This document shows positions 22,426 to 34,556 of a stretch of 64,000 bases of DNA, piece after piece. Both the position numbers and the translations under genes were made by a program. Each line of letters begins with the position of its first letter. Positions within the stretch are counted from its first letter, which is position 1. The stretch is taken from NCBI GenBank assembly GCA_014621425.1, contig JAANBB010000139.1:22765-86764 (forward strand), given 5' to 3'. Origin of the DNA: Cylindrodendrum hubeiense (lineage: Eukaryota; Ascomycota; Sordariomycetes; Hypocreales; Nectriaceae). The notes under the pieces were generated by a model. That model saw only the letters and a list, made by a program, of their open reading frames with translations. It was not told the origin of the DNA and ran no database searches.

Positions 22426-23045
22426 AATGTTTGCTTGCAGGATGCCAATGTTCTTAGACGCAGAGATTTGGGAAAGGTCAGATGTCTGTCCCTTGGCGAA
22501 GATATAACACAATGCAGTGCATCTGGTTATCTAGCCATAAGCCCGGGAATCAGTTGTAATAACTATTCCTGGCCAATTGGCTACCAGGTCAAGCCTCCCG
22601 TATCGCCGCCTGGATGCCGGATCATGCTGTGTTTGCGGGGGGAGAAAGCTTATCATGGCGAAGCTAGTCTTAAAGCGGCATTCTTTAGCAAAGGAAAAGA
22701 TATTTGTGGGCCTGAGGGATCCTTCGGATCGAGAGATAAGGGGTGCGACGCGTACGATAAGGCCAGTCATAGCTCCGAGAAGGTAGTCCCATGATAACTT
22801 ACGTTTTATCTAGCCGTGCCTCACTATGTTGTTCATGTCGGCGATCACGCCGCTATGTAACACACCAGATATGACCATTTTTACCATCGCTGCTTAATCC
22901 CAAGTACCCCAGACATAGTACAATATAGAAACAAATAAACCAACACTGCCTAGCATTTAAGTGGTGGTTATGCACAAGTATTAATTAATTCGGGCTCCGG
23001 AACATTGAGTCTCTAAAATGATCTTTCCATTTTCTCTGCCGCATC
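22426..23045. other. Intergenic region upstream of the permease
   Basis: The region lies between the permease 5' end and the 3' end of the regulator. The permease frame stays open upstream to about 22512, so a missing first exon may lie in 22426-22800. No TATA box is clear. Confidence 0.35.
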
Positions 23046-25162
23046 TTAGCCCATCAGAGTTTCGTAGCCCTTCTCTATCATTACATCCATCCAATAAACA
23101 TCCTCTTGCTTCTCATCCATCCAAGCCCATGTCTCTTTTATGAGCATTAACATTCGGCGGATGGGTTTAGCTGCTAAGACATTCTCGAAATATGAGAGAC
23201 GAGAAATAACTGCTCTTCGCGCTTGCAAAACATCCATAGCCGTTGGAGGTACCTTGAGCCGGGGGCTAGACGCAATGCTAGTCACGGTGACTCCTAGGCC
23301 AGTGATCGAACAGAATGAACGAGTGAGGGATAATTCACTGCAAATGCTGACGAGAAGCAGCGGCTGGATGGACCGACTGCGTGATGATACAGGCACATCC
23401 TCGACCAAATCGAGAATATGGAGGGCCAGACAAGTCAACCACGTATCTATAAATACTGCAGTGTCAGTTGAATTGATGTGATCGGGAGTGTTTGGTGACC
23501 CCGATTGACTTGTAGAGTCCCCCGGCGGCGAGCAAAGTGAGAGTAAATCCGGAAAGTTTCGGTAGAGTTGAAGTAAGCCCATACACCTGTAAGCTTCGGC
23601 AATCTTCAGCAAATGGGCAGTCGGTGTCATTTCGTCTCCCGAATCAACAATTGCAGATTCTGTTGGAAGGTCGATTGCGCAAAGTTTGAAGAAGATATCT
23701 TCCGCGACTTGAATAGCATTCTTGGACTGCTCAATATCTTCCCTGGATGAATATCGACGGGATCGAATTCGCTTTCGCTCCCTCCGAATCAGACTTCCAA
23801 CACCAGCGACCAGCTCCTGCACGTCAATGCCGATACCTGTTTGAGGGTGTGGCATGCGCATTTCCCACGGCTGGGCAGTTAAAGACTGAGACGGCTGGGG
23901 TTGAGGATGCAGGCTTGTTGGAGATGGCAGATCCTGATCGGTGACGAACGAAAGTAACATCCGCCAGTAAATCAGAGAATTGTAGAAAAATACTTTCTTT
24001 TGCTTATCAGCTAACGAAAGGCTGTCACCATGCGTGTCGGAAAACCGAGTTGTGTTGGCGAGCAGTTCAAACTCCGACTGGCCCAGACTGCCAGCGTCGT
24101 GCCATGAGAGGCTCATACCAAGCATGACCAATGCCAGCATAGACGGAGTTTCCATTTGGGTCACTTGAGTTTCCTTTGCCACGGAACTCACTGCTGCATC
24201 TCGGAGCTGGCGGCTGACTTTAGAGAGATTAGGCGATACCTCAGACAAGCAAGCAGCCGCCATGCTCTGGATGATATAGTAGAGAGATTGGGATTGAGAC
24301 CATACGTTAGAAATGGCTGTTCTATATGGGTTCATCCGGCTGTCGTAGCAAGACATCAGCCCGCATACTTCTTTGAAGTAGTACTCAACCAGAATTGACG
24401 AGTGGTCCTGTAGTGATTTGGAAAGTGGTAAATCACAGCGAAATGTTGAAAATTGCCTCAAAGATACTCGGCGTTCTTGAATGCCAGGATGCTGTTGCAC
24501 AGGGCTCAGAATGGTATCTGGCCATAGCTGATCTTCGTTCAGCTCCCGGTCTTCAATGTGCGAAGACGGCCCTGGCGTCATGTCGATATCAAGTTGCTGC
24601 GTGGGACTCGGAAGAGTATCTGGCCACAGTTCGTTTTCGTTTAGCTCCTGGTATTCAATATATGAAGATGGGCCTGGCGTCGGGTTTATATCAAACTGCT
24701 GTGCCCCCTCCAATGGCTCTATAAATGACAAGGGTGACTCCAGGTTGTGGTTCTCTTGAAGGTGAATGTCTCCAGTGTTGATAATATCTGCGAACTGCGC
24801 TGAGAATTCTGAGTTTTGGAGGTTGATGGTAGACTGGTCATGGGACTGCAGCTGATCAAATGCAAACCCCGGCATCTCCTGAGGGCTTCCAGATTCACTG
24901 ATCTCGAGATTATTCGCCGGGCTCCCAGAAGATCTGGATCTCGTCGTCCATTTTAGAGGCTTCTGATAGCCTGGGCAAGGAATCCCCAGCCTCTCACACC
25001 GCGAGCAGCTGGGCTTAGCTTCATCGCATTTGATCTACAGTGAGATAATCAGCTAGGTGCGACAATGAACTGAATCAAGGACAGGATTCATACCCTCTTG
25101 GATTTGCATACCGCACAGCCATTGCGCGACCTAGTGATGTTCTTGCGAATTGATAGCGACAT
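23046..25162 (-). CDS. Zn2Cys6 transcription factor with fungal regulatory domain
   Basis: Two exons, 25162-25094 and 25034-23046, with a 59-nt intron (GTATGA...TAG); 685 aa. The zinc cluster spans Cys16, 19, 26, 33, 36 and 43 with perfect C-x2-C-x6-C-x6-C-x2-C-x6-C spacing; the intron cuts it after residue 23. Residues about 110-180 contain a tandem duplication of a roughly 35-residue acidic/proline unit (TPGPSS...ELNE..LWPDT). The remainder matches the fungal-specific regulatory domain (Fungal_trans_2-like), with CLSEVSPNLSKVSRQLRDAA and SMLALVMLGMSLSWHDAGS. It is a nuclear DNA-binding regulator. It sits next to the permease and shares an upstream region with the divergent oligopeptidase, so local control is plausible. 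Confidence 0.92.
24493..24704. repeat. Tandem duplication inside the zinc-cluster regulator
   Basis: Two roughly 105-bp units (about 24493-24599 and 24600-24704) share most bases, for example GAG/AATGGTATCTGGCCATAG versus AGAGTATCTGGCCACAG, and encode parallel peptides with TPGPSS, ELNE and LWPDT. The unit length is a multiple of three, so the frame is kept. It probably arose by slippage or unequal exchange within the gene. Confidence 0.8.
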
Positions 25163-25798
25163 GGGGGCATTAGGCTCCGTTCAGGCCACACTATTCTGTA
25201 CGTTCTGCGAGTTCTGTATGATGTACGGAGCACGAGTGGAGCATGATGCAGGACGGAGCATGCGCGTGGAGGTGGAGTTGGAAATTTGACCGCCGTGGTT
25301 AGTGGCTCACGTGCGAGTGGCGAAGTGGCTTGTGCGCGCCATGCTCATACCTGCTAGCCAACACTGTGACCATCCATCCGAACATATTTCTAGAGTATTG
25401 CTATTTGCACGCGGAAGAAAAGACAAAAGGTCAAGCTGAAATAGTTTAACTCATCTCTAATAAGCAATGTATAAGATAAACTATTCTGACACTTGTGAGT
25501 TTTATTTTATTTATATTTCTTCAAATTTGATTAGGACATAAGTATCAGGGAGAGATGAGGTAAACACTGCGCCATGGTGTGTTCTTCACATCTGTAAACG
25601 CACCCATCAACCAACATATGTGGGGTATATGGTAGGATACCTTGTCGTTCGCACGAATGAGATAATAAATTTTAGCACCTGCCATTTATGGTGAATAATC
25701 CGGTCCGGTCAAGCCGTATATATGCCTGACCCTCCCCCGCAACATCTCGACCGGATCCAACCAAAGATCCAACGAAAAGTTGCTCACTGCGAGTGAAA
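25163..25798. promoter_or_regulatory. Divergent promoter: regulator and oligopeptidase
   Basis: This 636-bp region separates two divergent genes. A TATATAT element at 25717-25723 lies about 76 nt before the oligopeptidase ATG. Immediately upstream is a CGG-N10-CCG inverted triplet at 25701-25716, a layout typically bound by zinc-cluster factors such as Put3. An AT-rich block spans 25430-25530. Whether the neighbouring regulator binds here is inference. Confidence 0.45.
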
Positions 25799-28086
25799 AT
25801 GACACCACACAATGTACGAGTGCCACCACAATCTCCACCCATATTTGAAGCAACCATAGTCTCGTTGTTGGATGATGCTCGACGTCTAAACACACAAACA
25901 CGCTATATACATGATGAGCTTGTTCGTACCGTCTCTCTCGAGGGCGCGACTTTTGACAATGTTGTTATGCCGTTAGCCCGAGCAGAGAATTCTCGATCTT
26001 CAATATCCGCGAAACTGTCTTTCTACGCATCAGTATCACCAGATCCGACAGTCCGCGATGCATCCGTCGCAGCCTCGAACCTGCTCGACGACTTCGATTT
26101 AGAGACTACGATGCGCCAGGACCTCTTTGAACTCGTTCACACTGTTCATCAAAAGGCGCGCAATCTGGATGACGAGGATCAACACCTCCTAAACATGCTT
26201 CTCCGTGGGTTTGAGCGCAACGGTCTTTCGCTGCCCTCTGGCCCACAACGGGACCGTTTCGGCGAAATCACGAAGACATTGTTCCGTTTAAAGGCGGCTT
26301 TTCAGGGGAACAAAGCGCTCTCAAGTGGAACTTACGTCTGGTTCACTCTTTCGGAGCTAGAAGGCGTGCCTGATCAAGAAATCTCCCAAATGCACAAAGG
26401 TTCCGGCGAATATGAAGGGATGTTTGGGCTGACGGACCGAGATCTGGATTCTATCCCAATTGTGAAAACAGCACAACAAAGCGGCACGCGGAGAAGAGCT
26501 TATGTGGCCAAGAATAACCGATTTGACTCCAACATTTCAGTAATGCGGGACGTCATAGCGCTTCGTGATGAGGCGGCCCGTCTACTTGGGTATCAAAACC
26601 ATGCAGAATTCCGTCTCGAAGACCGAATGGCAAAGACCCCAAAGGCTGTCAACGATTTCCTACACCACATCCAAGATGGGTTAGCTAGCCATGGGATGAA
26701 TGAGGTGGAGAAGCTCAAGGAGCTCAAGCGGGAACATGTTGAGTCTCGTGGAGAGTCTTTTGACGGGCACTTCTGGCTTTGGGATGAGGCCTTTTACAAA
26801 TCGATTATGGCGAAGAAGCAGCACTCGATCGATCAAAACAAAATCAAAGAATACTTCTCTCTTGAGACGACTCTCGAGGGCACAATGGAAATTTTCCAGC
26901 GTATTTTTGGGCTAGACTTTGAGGAATTGAAAGATCATGGCGATGTCTGGCACAAAGATGTGCGAGCTTTCATGGTTTGGGACGAGGAAGATCGGGGCGG
27001 AGACTTCTTGGGATATCTTTACCTTGACCTCTTCACTCGCGAGGGCAAGTATAGCACGCCATTCAATTCCCCCATCGAACCAGTAAGTGAAGATACTATG
27101 CAACTGCTATTCTCAAATCTAACAGCCCAGGGCTTTATTAAGAGCGACGGCTCCAGGCTCTTTCCCTCGACCGCCTTGATCTGCAACTTTTCTAAACCAA
27201 GCCCTGAGCGGCCGACACTCTTACAACACCAGGAACTAGTTACTCTAATCCATGAATTTGGTCACGCAGTACATGATGTTACCTCAAAGACTAAGTACGC
27301 TCGCTTTCATGGCCCCATGGGAGTCACTGTGGACTTCGGCGAAGCGCCAAGTCAGCTTCTGGAGCAATGGACCTGGACACCATCTGTGCTCAAGAAAATC
27401 AGCCGACACTACTCTTCAATTTCTTCAGAGTACCTTGCGTTGTGGAGGAAGGAAGCTAGGGACAATGCCGAGCCGCCACGGCACATGCCAGACGAGATGA
27501 TAAACAATCTCATCGCTTCCAATAGCACTAACAAGGGACTACATTGCTTGCACCAGATATTCTTATGCACTTACGACTTGGCAATATATCAGCCAGAAAG
27601 CAGAGAAGTCGCGGAACAGATGAACATCACGAAATTATGGAACGAAATACGTGAACGGATCTACCCTATAGATGGACCCGAAGTTGAGGGACTAGGACAC
27701 GAATGGGGCCACGGCCAGACAAATTTTGGTCATGTCATAAGTGAATATGATGCTGGATACTACAGCTACCTCTTGTAAGGCTTTTTCTAACTACTTGGTT
27801 TGCTCCATTGTTGTCAACTCGGCACTGCTGGCTCTGAAAAGTGCATCCTTGCGCAGCGATCTGAGTCATTATTCAACTGACAAACTGGTGTAGTTCCAAG
27901 GTGTATGCAGATGATATTTTTGACACCCATTTCAAAGAAAACCCCATGAGCCCTGAGGCTGGCCGGATTTATCGGGATGCTGTTCTTGAAAAGGGCGGGC
28001 GCCAGCCGGAACTAGTGACTTTGACTGACTTTTTGGGTCGTGCCCCGCGGTTCGAACCTTTTTTTAATTCCATAGGTCTTTTGTAA
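25799..28086 (+). CDS. M3-family zinc oligopeptidase (thimet oligopeptidase/saccharolysin-like)
   Basis: Two exons, 25799-27774 and 27894-28086, with a 119-nt intron (GTAAGG...GTAG); 722 aa. The upstream in-frame GTG at 25793 is not used, because the ATG at 25799 is the first. The zinc site HEFGH is at about 485-489, with the third ligand Glu at about 515 in FGEAPSQLLEQW; the helical N-terminal half and the C-terminal GYYSYLFSKVYADDIF are characteristic of peptidase family M3. Length matches yeast saccharolysin (about 700 aa). There is no obvious presequence, so it is probably cytosolic, where it trims short peptides. The splice that removes the in-frame stop after SYLL is well supported by the continuing family sequence. 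Confidence 0.94.
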
Positions 28087-30155
28087 TTTCTGGTAGGATT
28101 ATCAGTCGGGCTCTGCTTAAAACCAGTCAGTAATGAGGTGGTTAACTAGGGTGGGTTGGGGGTCAAGGCCATACCTTTGAGTTCAGTACTAGGCAGTGAT
28201 AGCCTTCTTCCTAAAGACTGCTCGAGGTTCCACCCAGAGATCATTCCAACCAAAAAAGACGTTTCCCGTTATATTTGAAATTGCTTTTCATGTCATGTTT
28301 GCTCATGTGAATGGGATTTCATCGCACCAGGCACCGACGCCAGTCAAAAGAAAATCGACACTTTCAGACACATCGGCAAGGGTAGCACAAGTCTCCTCAC
28401 CACATATGTCGCATATATCTGCGCAGACATATTTAGAGATAGTTGGCTCGAGGGTGTCCGAAAATGAATCGGTCGGAGTGAGCAGCAGGAGGGTGCTTGT
28501 GGAGGTTTCGGTTTCCAGATGCAAATTTGATGTCGCAACCCTTCGACGAAAATCTTCAAAGTCGGAGGGGCTGAAAGATCCTGTTATTGATCGATTAGCA
28601 AGGCCGTGGTGTCTATCGGAGTGTTTCCGTCTATCTGTCAAACGCACCATTGCAGGCCACTAGGCGTAAGTAGGAGGCAGCAATATTATTAGCCTCGGCC
28701 GGCTCAGCCGGGTGGTGGAATTGAGCTGTCATTGTCGGAGATTTTTCAAAATAAAATCTAGACGTGGTTTTACGGTGTAGCGGATGAGAAGCGCAGTGCT
28801 TGTGAAGGAACATAGCATGTAAATTTCGATCGCACTAGGTAAATGGGGGGCTTTAAATGCGCCTTGTGATCTACCCTAAATAGTATGAGCCTCGCGGGAT
28901 TCTCATCGGTTCAGCTCAGAACGATGGCCGTATTGGCTACGCTTCCCAACCGGCCGCCCATCTTGAAAGTGATGCACTGCATTGGCACGAGGCTTTTTTT
29001 CAGCTCGCTTGAGCGAATTTTCAGGCCACGCAATGTATGGTGTCTGGGCTGAATGCATGAAACAGAGCAGGGTTCGTCTACAACGCACGTCGTTCGATAG
29101 GGTTAGATGTGGCCTTAGAGGGGGGTAGATTCCTCTCTAGCCAATGACAGCAAGGGTTTGCCTAAGCCGGTGAGACAATTGCAGGTACCCAGGGCGCCGG
29201 CCTGATTGCTGAAGATTTACGAGTACACATTCATGACTCGATCGAGGTTCTTCTGTCATCATCGGGGCTGGTCAGCCTTGGTAAACACGGGTCGGAGTGG
29301 ATTTGTGCCGTGGCCAATCAGTAACCTGGCCCAGTAAGCCAGCTACTTATTCAGAATATGACTGTCACATAAACTAATGACTGCACATGTCGGCTGAAGT
29401 GTTAAAGGCCCAACAGTGAGGTGGCGCCTCGTCCAAATCCTTCCGTGGCTCAGGTAGGTAAGAACTAGTATCGCCCTACAGTGGATAGGGCGCCGCAGCA
29501 ACCTGGGACACATCGTCAGTCTGGAATCACCAATGCGTCACTTACAGATGGTGGAAAGTTTGAAAGGGATTCATGAACTTGGAATGGAGCTTTTATTGAA
29601 CTGGATCACGACTGATATATATGCTTTCACCGGTTCTCGTTGATGCATGTCTGTGGCGACGAAGGCGCGAATGGTCAGACACTACTAGAACCTAGCACAT
29701 AATGACCCCGTCGTACCGTCGCTTCCAAGACATCCAACAAATCGGGATGGTGATGCATGAGGAGCCCTTGTGTCCTGCAACACGCACGGTCGATAAGTTC
29801 GAGATGTCAGCCATTAACAGCCAAGTGCAAGAAGCAATGTGACCTCCGGAGTGGGGCGGCTTGACCGGCTCAACTTAAGGTGCGCCCCGGATTGGCTCCA
29901 GCAGCCGGGTAGTATGCACGGGCCATGTCGACCCAAGTTGTTGCGAGGCTGTGATGCGACGACTCTCTTACAACGTCGTGAGTTGAAGATGCAGGGCGAC
30001 AACTCAGATCCACACTGCAAGTAGCCGTAGAGCGCCATGTCCGATATTCCCCCTTTTTCCTTTCTTTTTTCTTTTCTTTAAATATGGAACAGGGTCGTTT
30101 TCGGCTAATGCCCTCCGCGATAGCCGCAACTTTCGCTGCTTGATTACTACTCACC
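28087..30155. other. Two-kilobase intergenic region
   Basis: No gene is well supported apart from one weak candidate (28303-28650, minus). A pyrimidine tract at about 30047-30079 (runs of C and T) lies 75-110 nt before the amidase start and resembles fungal CT-box promoters. No repeat was recognised. Confidence 0.4.
28303..28650 (-). CDS. Possible small protein, 115 aa (uncertain)
   Basis: An ATG-started frame of 115 codons. The N-terminal half is basic (MVRLTDRRKHSDRHHG). The C-terminal half has a cluster of cysteines (CADICDICGEETC) that could bind metal, then an acidic, hydrophobic end. I recognise no family, and overlapping frames of similar size occur on the other strand, so it may be chance. 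It is listed because the Cys pattern is unusual. Confidence 0.25.
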   Translation of the reverse strand: MVRLTDRRKHSDRHHGLANRSITGSFSPSDFEDFRRRVATSNLHLETETSTSTLLLLTPTDSFSDTLEPTISKYVCADICDICGEETCATLADVSESVDFLLTGVGAWCDEIPFT

Positions 30156-32574
30156 ATGCTTGTAAGCCGCTCGCAAGCCACGAGAATGGCAGCCAGCTTC
30201 AGAACCATCCTTTACCTGGTCTCCGCCGCTTGCATCATCGCTTTTCTCATAGAACAAACAACCGACATGCCTATATCGTTTCCGCCCTGGTTCGGGAGCC
30301 GGACTCCCTGGAAGGAGGTTGTGGCGGCGAAGACGAACCGGGACATGGCCAAGATCCCAAAGGCGTGGGTACTGCATGCAGACGTGATAGAGGATGCGCG
30401 AGACCGTCGCCAAATTGCGGGTGAATTTTTCGATAGTCTCCTTGATGAGGAGTCCCGTCGTATTACCGCCATGGATGCGTCGGAGCTTTTACAGAATCTT
30501 GCCGAAGCCCAGTTAAGTGCTGTCCAAGTTACCATCGCCTTCAGCAAACGGGCGGCCTACGTACATCAAATAGTGAGTTTGCTTTCACTCGAGAAGGGGT
30601 TTTATGCTCCATGTCTTTAACAATTGAATTTTACCAGACCAACATTCTCCTCGAGATTGGCTTCGACCTTGCCTTGGAACAAGCCCAAGACCTCGATTTG
30701 TACTTCGCGAAACACAACAGGTTGATTGGACCACTCCACGGACTTCCTGTGACTCTGAAGGATCAATTCCATATCAAAGGTCTAGAGACTTCGGCCGCCT
30801 ATGTCGGCTGGATTGGCACATTCGAGGGGAAGAGAGGCACGGGGAAAGAAAAGGTGTTTGAGAGCGAGCTAATCCGAGAGCTGAAATTTCTGGGAGCGGT
30901 ACCCATTGGCAAGGCAAGTAACGCGTGGATTTTTCACCATTACTTCTGATATAAATTTGCTAATTTTCAATTTCTAGACATCACTTGTAACGGGCACATG
31001 GGTGAGTTTGATATCAGATATTGTTTTGCCTTAGCATATTGGGTGATATATTGACCCAACTCAGGCTGCAGAAACAAACAACAACATTCTGGGGTACGCC
31101 TGGAATCCATACAACAGGTTTCTATCTACTGGTGGTTCTTCTGGAGGTAACTCCGCTTTTAAATCCATTTTATAAATCTCAGTTTACTCGTCAGCACTAA
31201 CATCGCACAGGTGAAGGCGCTATGCAGGCATTGAGAGGCAGTGTGTTCGGGTTTGGCACTGATATTGGCGGCTCGGTCTCCATGCCTGCATCCTATCAAG
31301 GAGTCTTCAGCCTCAAGCCCTCTGCGGGGCGGATTTCTTTCAAGGGTGGTGCGCAAATTGTAAGTATTGATGAAGAGATTGATCTCTGTCCTTAATATTG
31401 ATTTTATCACAGGCTCCAGGTCAACAAGTCATGCCTGCTGTTGTAGGTATTATGGGCCGCTCAGTCACAACTCTTCAAATAGTTTTGAAGTCTCTCCTAT
31501 CTACTGAGCCGTGGCTTCATGACCCGCTCACACTTCCGATCCCCTGGAGGGAATCAAATAAATACAATCCCGATAATGAAAAGTCACTTCCGGCATTCGG
31601 TTTCCTAGAACATGATGGCTTAGTGACACCACATCCACCAATCGTCCGAGCAATGAGTATCGTCCGAAATGCTATGAAAGAAGCTAGCTACGAAGTGTTG
31701 GATTGGCACCCCCCATCCAATAATGAATCTGTTGCGGTCCATGTAGGTTCCGATTCTCATAACCACCGCAAGCAAATATTAACCCAACCTGAAGGGTCCA
31801 ATAGTTCGGGGAGATGGCTGCCCAGACGTTTGGGAGGCGATCCAGCTATCTGGAGAACCTATCATTCCGGAGATTGCTGATGAATTTCCCGGTGGCAAAC
31901 GTCGAGCCCCGATTCCTCTTCCGGAATACGAAGACACGGTAGTTCGAATGAAGCAATTCCGAGAGAACTGGCAAGAATACTGGGAGTCATCTTCTCGGAG
32001 AACAAAGAATGGTTTGTCTTTATCCTATACGAGATGTGGAACTTACCAGTCATTATTAACGGGTTTAATTTTCAGGAGTGCCCGTGCAAGCGGTCATTTC
32101 ACCAGTAACCCCATACGCAGCAGTCCTCCCAGGGCAATTTATTCACTCTGGTGAGTCATGATTCAACACATTAAGCGGTAACCCTCTGAATTAAATTTAA
32201 TATCCTCAGCATATACGAGCTCTATGAACGTTTTAGATTATTCTACCGTCGTCATTCCGGTTACCTTTGCCGATCAAGAGATTGACAAGATCGGGGATAA
32301 TTTCCGTCCCTTGACAATAAAAGACAAGCGGAACATGGCCACATGTAAGACTTCCCCATCGTGGACCCATTTAACTACTCTGTCATTGTCCCACATCAGA
32401 GCCAGCAGCATGAGCTAAGTCAACTTAGATGACCCAGCTACTCATCACGGAGCCCCAGCGTCTGTGCAATTAATTGGAAGGAAGTTGGATGAGGAGAGGC
32501 TGTTATCAATGGCTCAGCTCGTTGTTGAAGCACTTGAAAAGTACAAGGAGAAGCACCCTTTAATGACCATTTAA
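30156..32574 (+). CDS. Fungal amidase (amidase-signature family, acetamidase-like)
   Basis: Ten exons: 30156-30572, 30638-30913, 30978-31001, 31065-31146, 31211-31359, 31413-31742, 31795-32011, 32076-32150, 32210-32344 and 32429-32574; 1851 nt, 616 aa. The amidase-signature triad region is intact: LKDQFHIKG (catalytic Lys), STGGSSGGEGA and GTDIGGSVSMPA (Ser pair). The end carries GRKLDEERLLSMAQLV as in AmdS-type enzymes, which hydrolyse small amides to acid and ammonia. Unusually, about 50 residues precede the normal start and include a hydrophobic segment (TILYLVSAACIIAFLI), suggesting a membrane anchor or secretion; a second ATG lies at 30186. One intron (30914-30977) uses a GC donor, and one exon is only 24 nt. 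Confidence 0.92.
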
Positions 32575-32736
32575 AGGAGAATATGTGTGTGGTGCTGATA
32601 GAGGCAAAATGCCACAGGTGTAGAATAGATGAGTCAATTAATGGTTGATAGCCTGCAGCAATTGAGAGAATCAGCCATTCAACAGTCGAATAAATACGGG
32701 CCCCAATAAAAGCATTTCATTAATCATTTGACGGAT

Positions 32737-34556
32737 CTAATTAGCGATATGTTGTAGTTCTAACATGACTTCCCTCATTGTCGGCCGACTGGTGGCCAAC
32801 CTCTGTGTGTAGGGATGCAGAAAGGTTTCAGCTCGCTCGAGTTCTGTCGTCCACCACACTCGTGCTGACTCCATCACCGTGTTAACTATCTCCAACGAAC
32901 TACCACCCCTCGATCGCACTGGCCTTCAGTTAACAGCTTCTCGCCAACCCGTATAATCCTGTTCGCTCTCGGGGGGTGGATGGACGGTATCAAATCTTTC
33001 TTGCTCTGCTCCCATTCCGGTGCATCAATGGTACAGCGCTGTATGAGACGTTGGACAGCAGCAGGAGTGCGTCTGAATGTGGGGAATTCAACATCAGGAT
33101 CACTCGGCCACTTGTTTGCAATACTGTTCCGAATGCCGCTCACTCCCTCAAAGACAGCGTACATAAATAAGCCAAAGGAATACACCATGGCCTTCTCCTG
33201 CTCTTGGGGCGAGAGGGCAAACCACGGTCGATTTTTCGATTGGACGATAGTCTCGTCTGAAGTATAGCAGGTTGATGAAACATCGGCACAAGCGTAGCCA
33301 GTTAACAACCTGCTCCACCGAGGATTCATGGAGCTGGCGCCTGCAGAGCGGATGTTCTCAGCGTACTGCCGGAAGAGTACCTCAGGCGCACCCCACTCGT
33401 GCCAGTTGCCACGCTGTTCAAAGTCACACAGAACAAGTCGTTCCTCACCGCCAGAGTTGTCCAACAACACATTGTCTGGGCGGAGATCCGTGTACCCAGT
33501 ACCAGTCGAGTCTTGGAAGTGTGTCAAGGCGGACCCTACTTGCCGGCACCAAGAAATTTTAGTCTCCATGGGCAGTGTCCTGGCCAACCGGCGCATTGGA
33601 AGGATGTCTCTGATAGACCCTTTGGAGAAATATGGCAAGAGAAACCCGACGACACCATGCTTCCCGCCAAAGGCAACTCGCTTCGTGATAATTGCCAGTG
33701 GACGTGGCATAATATGCGGATGCGGTGGCATCAGAAGCAGCAGGCGCAGTTCATGGTAAAGGTGATCAAAGTTTTCCATAACAGACTTGAAAATGAAGGT
33801 CCGCTTCTCCTTAATGATGCCTGGGTCAAATTTCAGCTCATCATCTGCCTCCACAATGCTGATTGTGTCATGAACCAGCCGAACGAGACGTAGGCGTGAA
33901 ATATCGACAACAGGGATGTTCCAACAGCCAGATAGGTTCGTATCATTCCACAATTTTCGCAGGGAATCTACTGACATTGCACGGGATTCAATTTCATGAT
34001 TGGGCACGACACTAATCTGCATCTCTGCTATGTCGGCAGCAATATTCTCGAATATCATTCGTGACCCAAATGGGAGGCGCCGGTAGCGGCTTAGGAAGTC
34101 AGGCTCCCGCAAACAGTAATGGTCAAGGGCGCGGCACACATGTTGAGATATGGCCAACCTCGCAATAGCAGCGCCATCCCTCAACGCAACGCCTGATGAA
34201 GAGTCCAGACAAGTCCGGAGTGCTGGTGGCCAGTCGCTTTGGTCGGGTAGGAAAACAAAGATGCGGACTGGACATAAATCGGGCAGGAGATCCAAAGGTA
34301 TAGCGTAGAGACAGGTACTACATCGGGTAGCACCGTCAATGCGCCATCGGGAGTGACTGATATTGAGCGAATCGGGTCTGTTTTTGGGATTCAGAGCGGA
34401 GTCGTCCCAAGACACGGTGCTGTCGCTGCCAAGAGACCTAGACAGACGCTGGAGTAGTTTTGTTTGCTGTAACAAAAAGCTCGGTCGCCATAGACCATTG
34501 ACGGCAATATGTGTCATATCCATGGTTTCACTGTGTCTTGCAATACCGACTACCAT
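32737..34556 (-). CDS. Divergent fungal protein kinase, frameshifted near the C-terminus
   Basis: A long frame (34556-32886, 556 codons) carries an N-terminal region of about 240 residues, then a kinase-like domain: ATP-lysine in FIFKSV (about 258), Glu in YHELR (about 269), catalytic loop YTDLRPDNVLLD (about 355-366, Tyr-Thr replacing His-Arg of HRD) and CDFEQ instead of DFG. WGAPEV stands for APE. The expected C-terminal helices (ESARVWWTTELERAETFL, RPTMREVM) lie in the next frame, 32919-32737, so the reading frame must change near 32906-32909, a run of four C on the plus strand. One missing base there would explain it; a short intron with a poor GTCCAT donor is the alternative. This is the large family of fungal kinase-like genes of unknown role. 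Confidence 0.8.
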
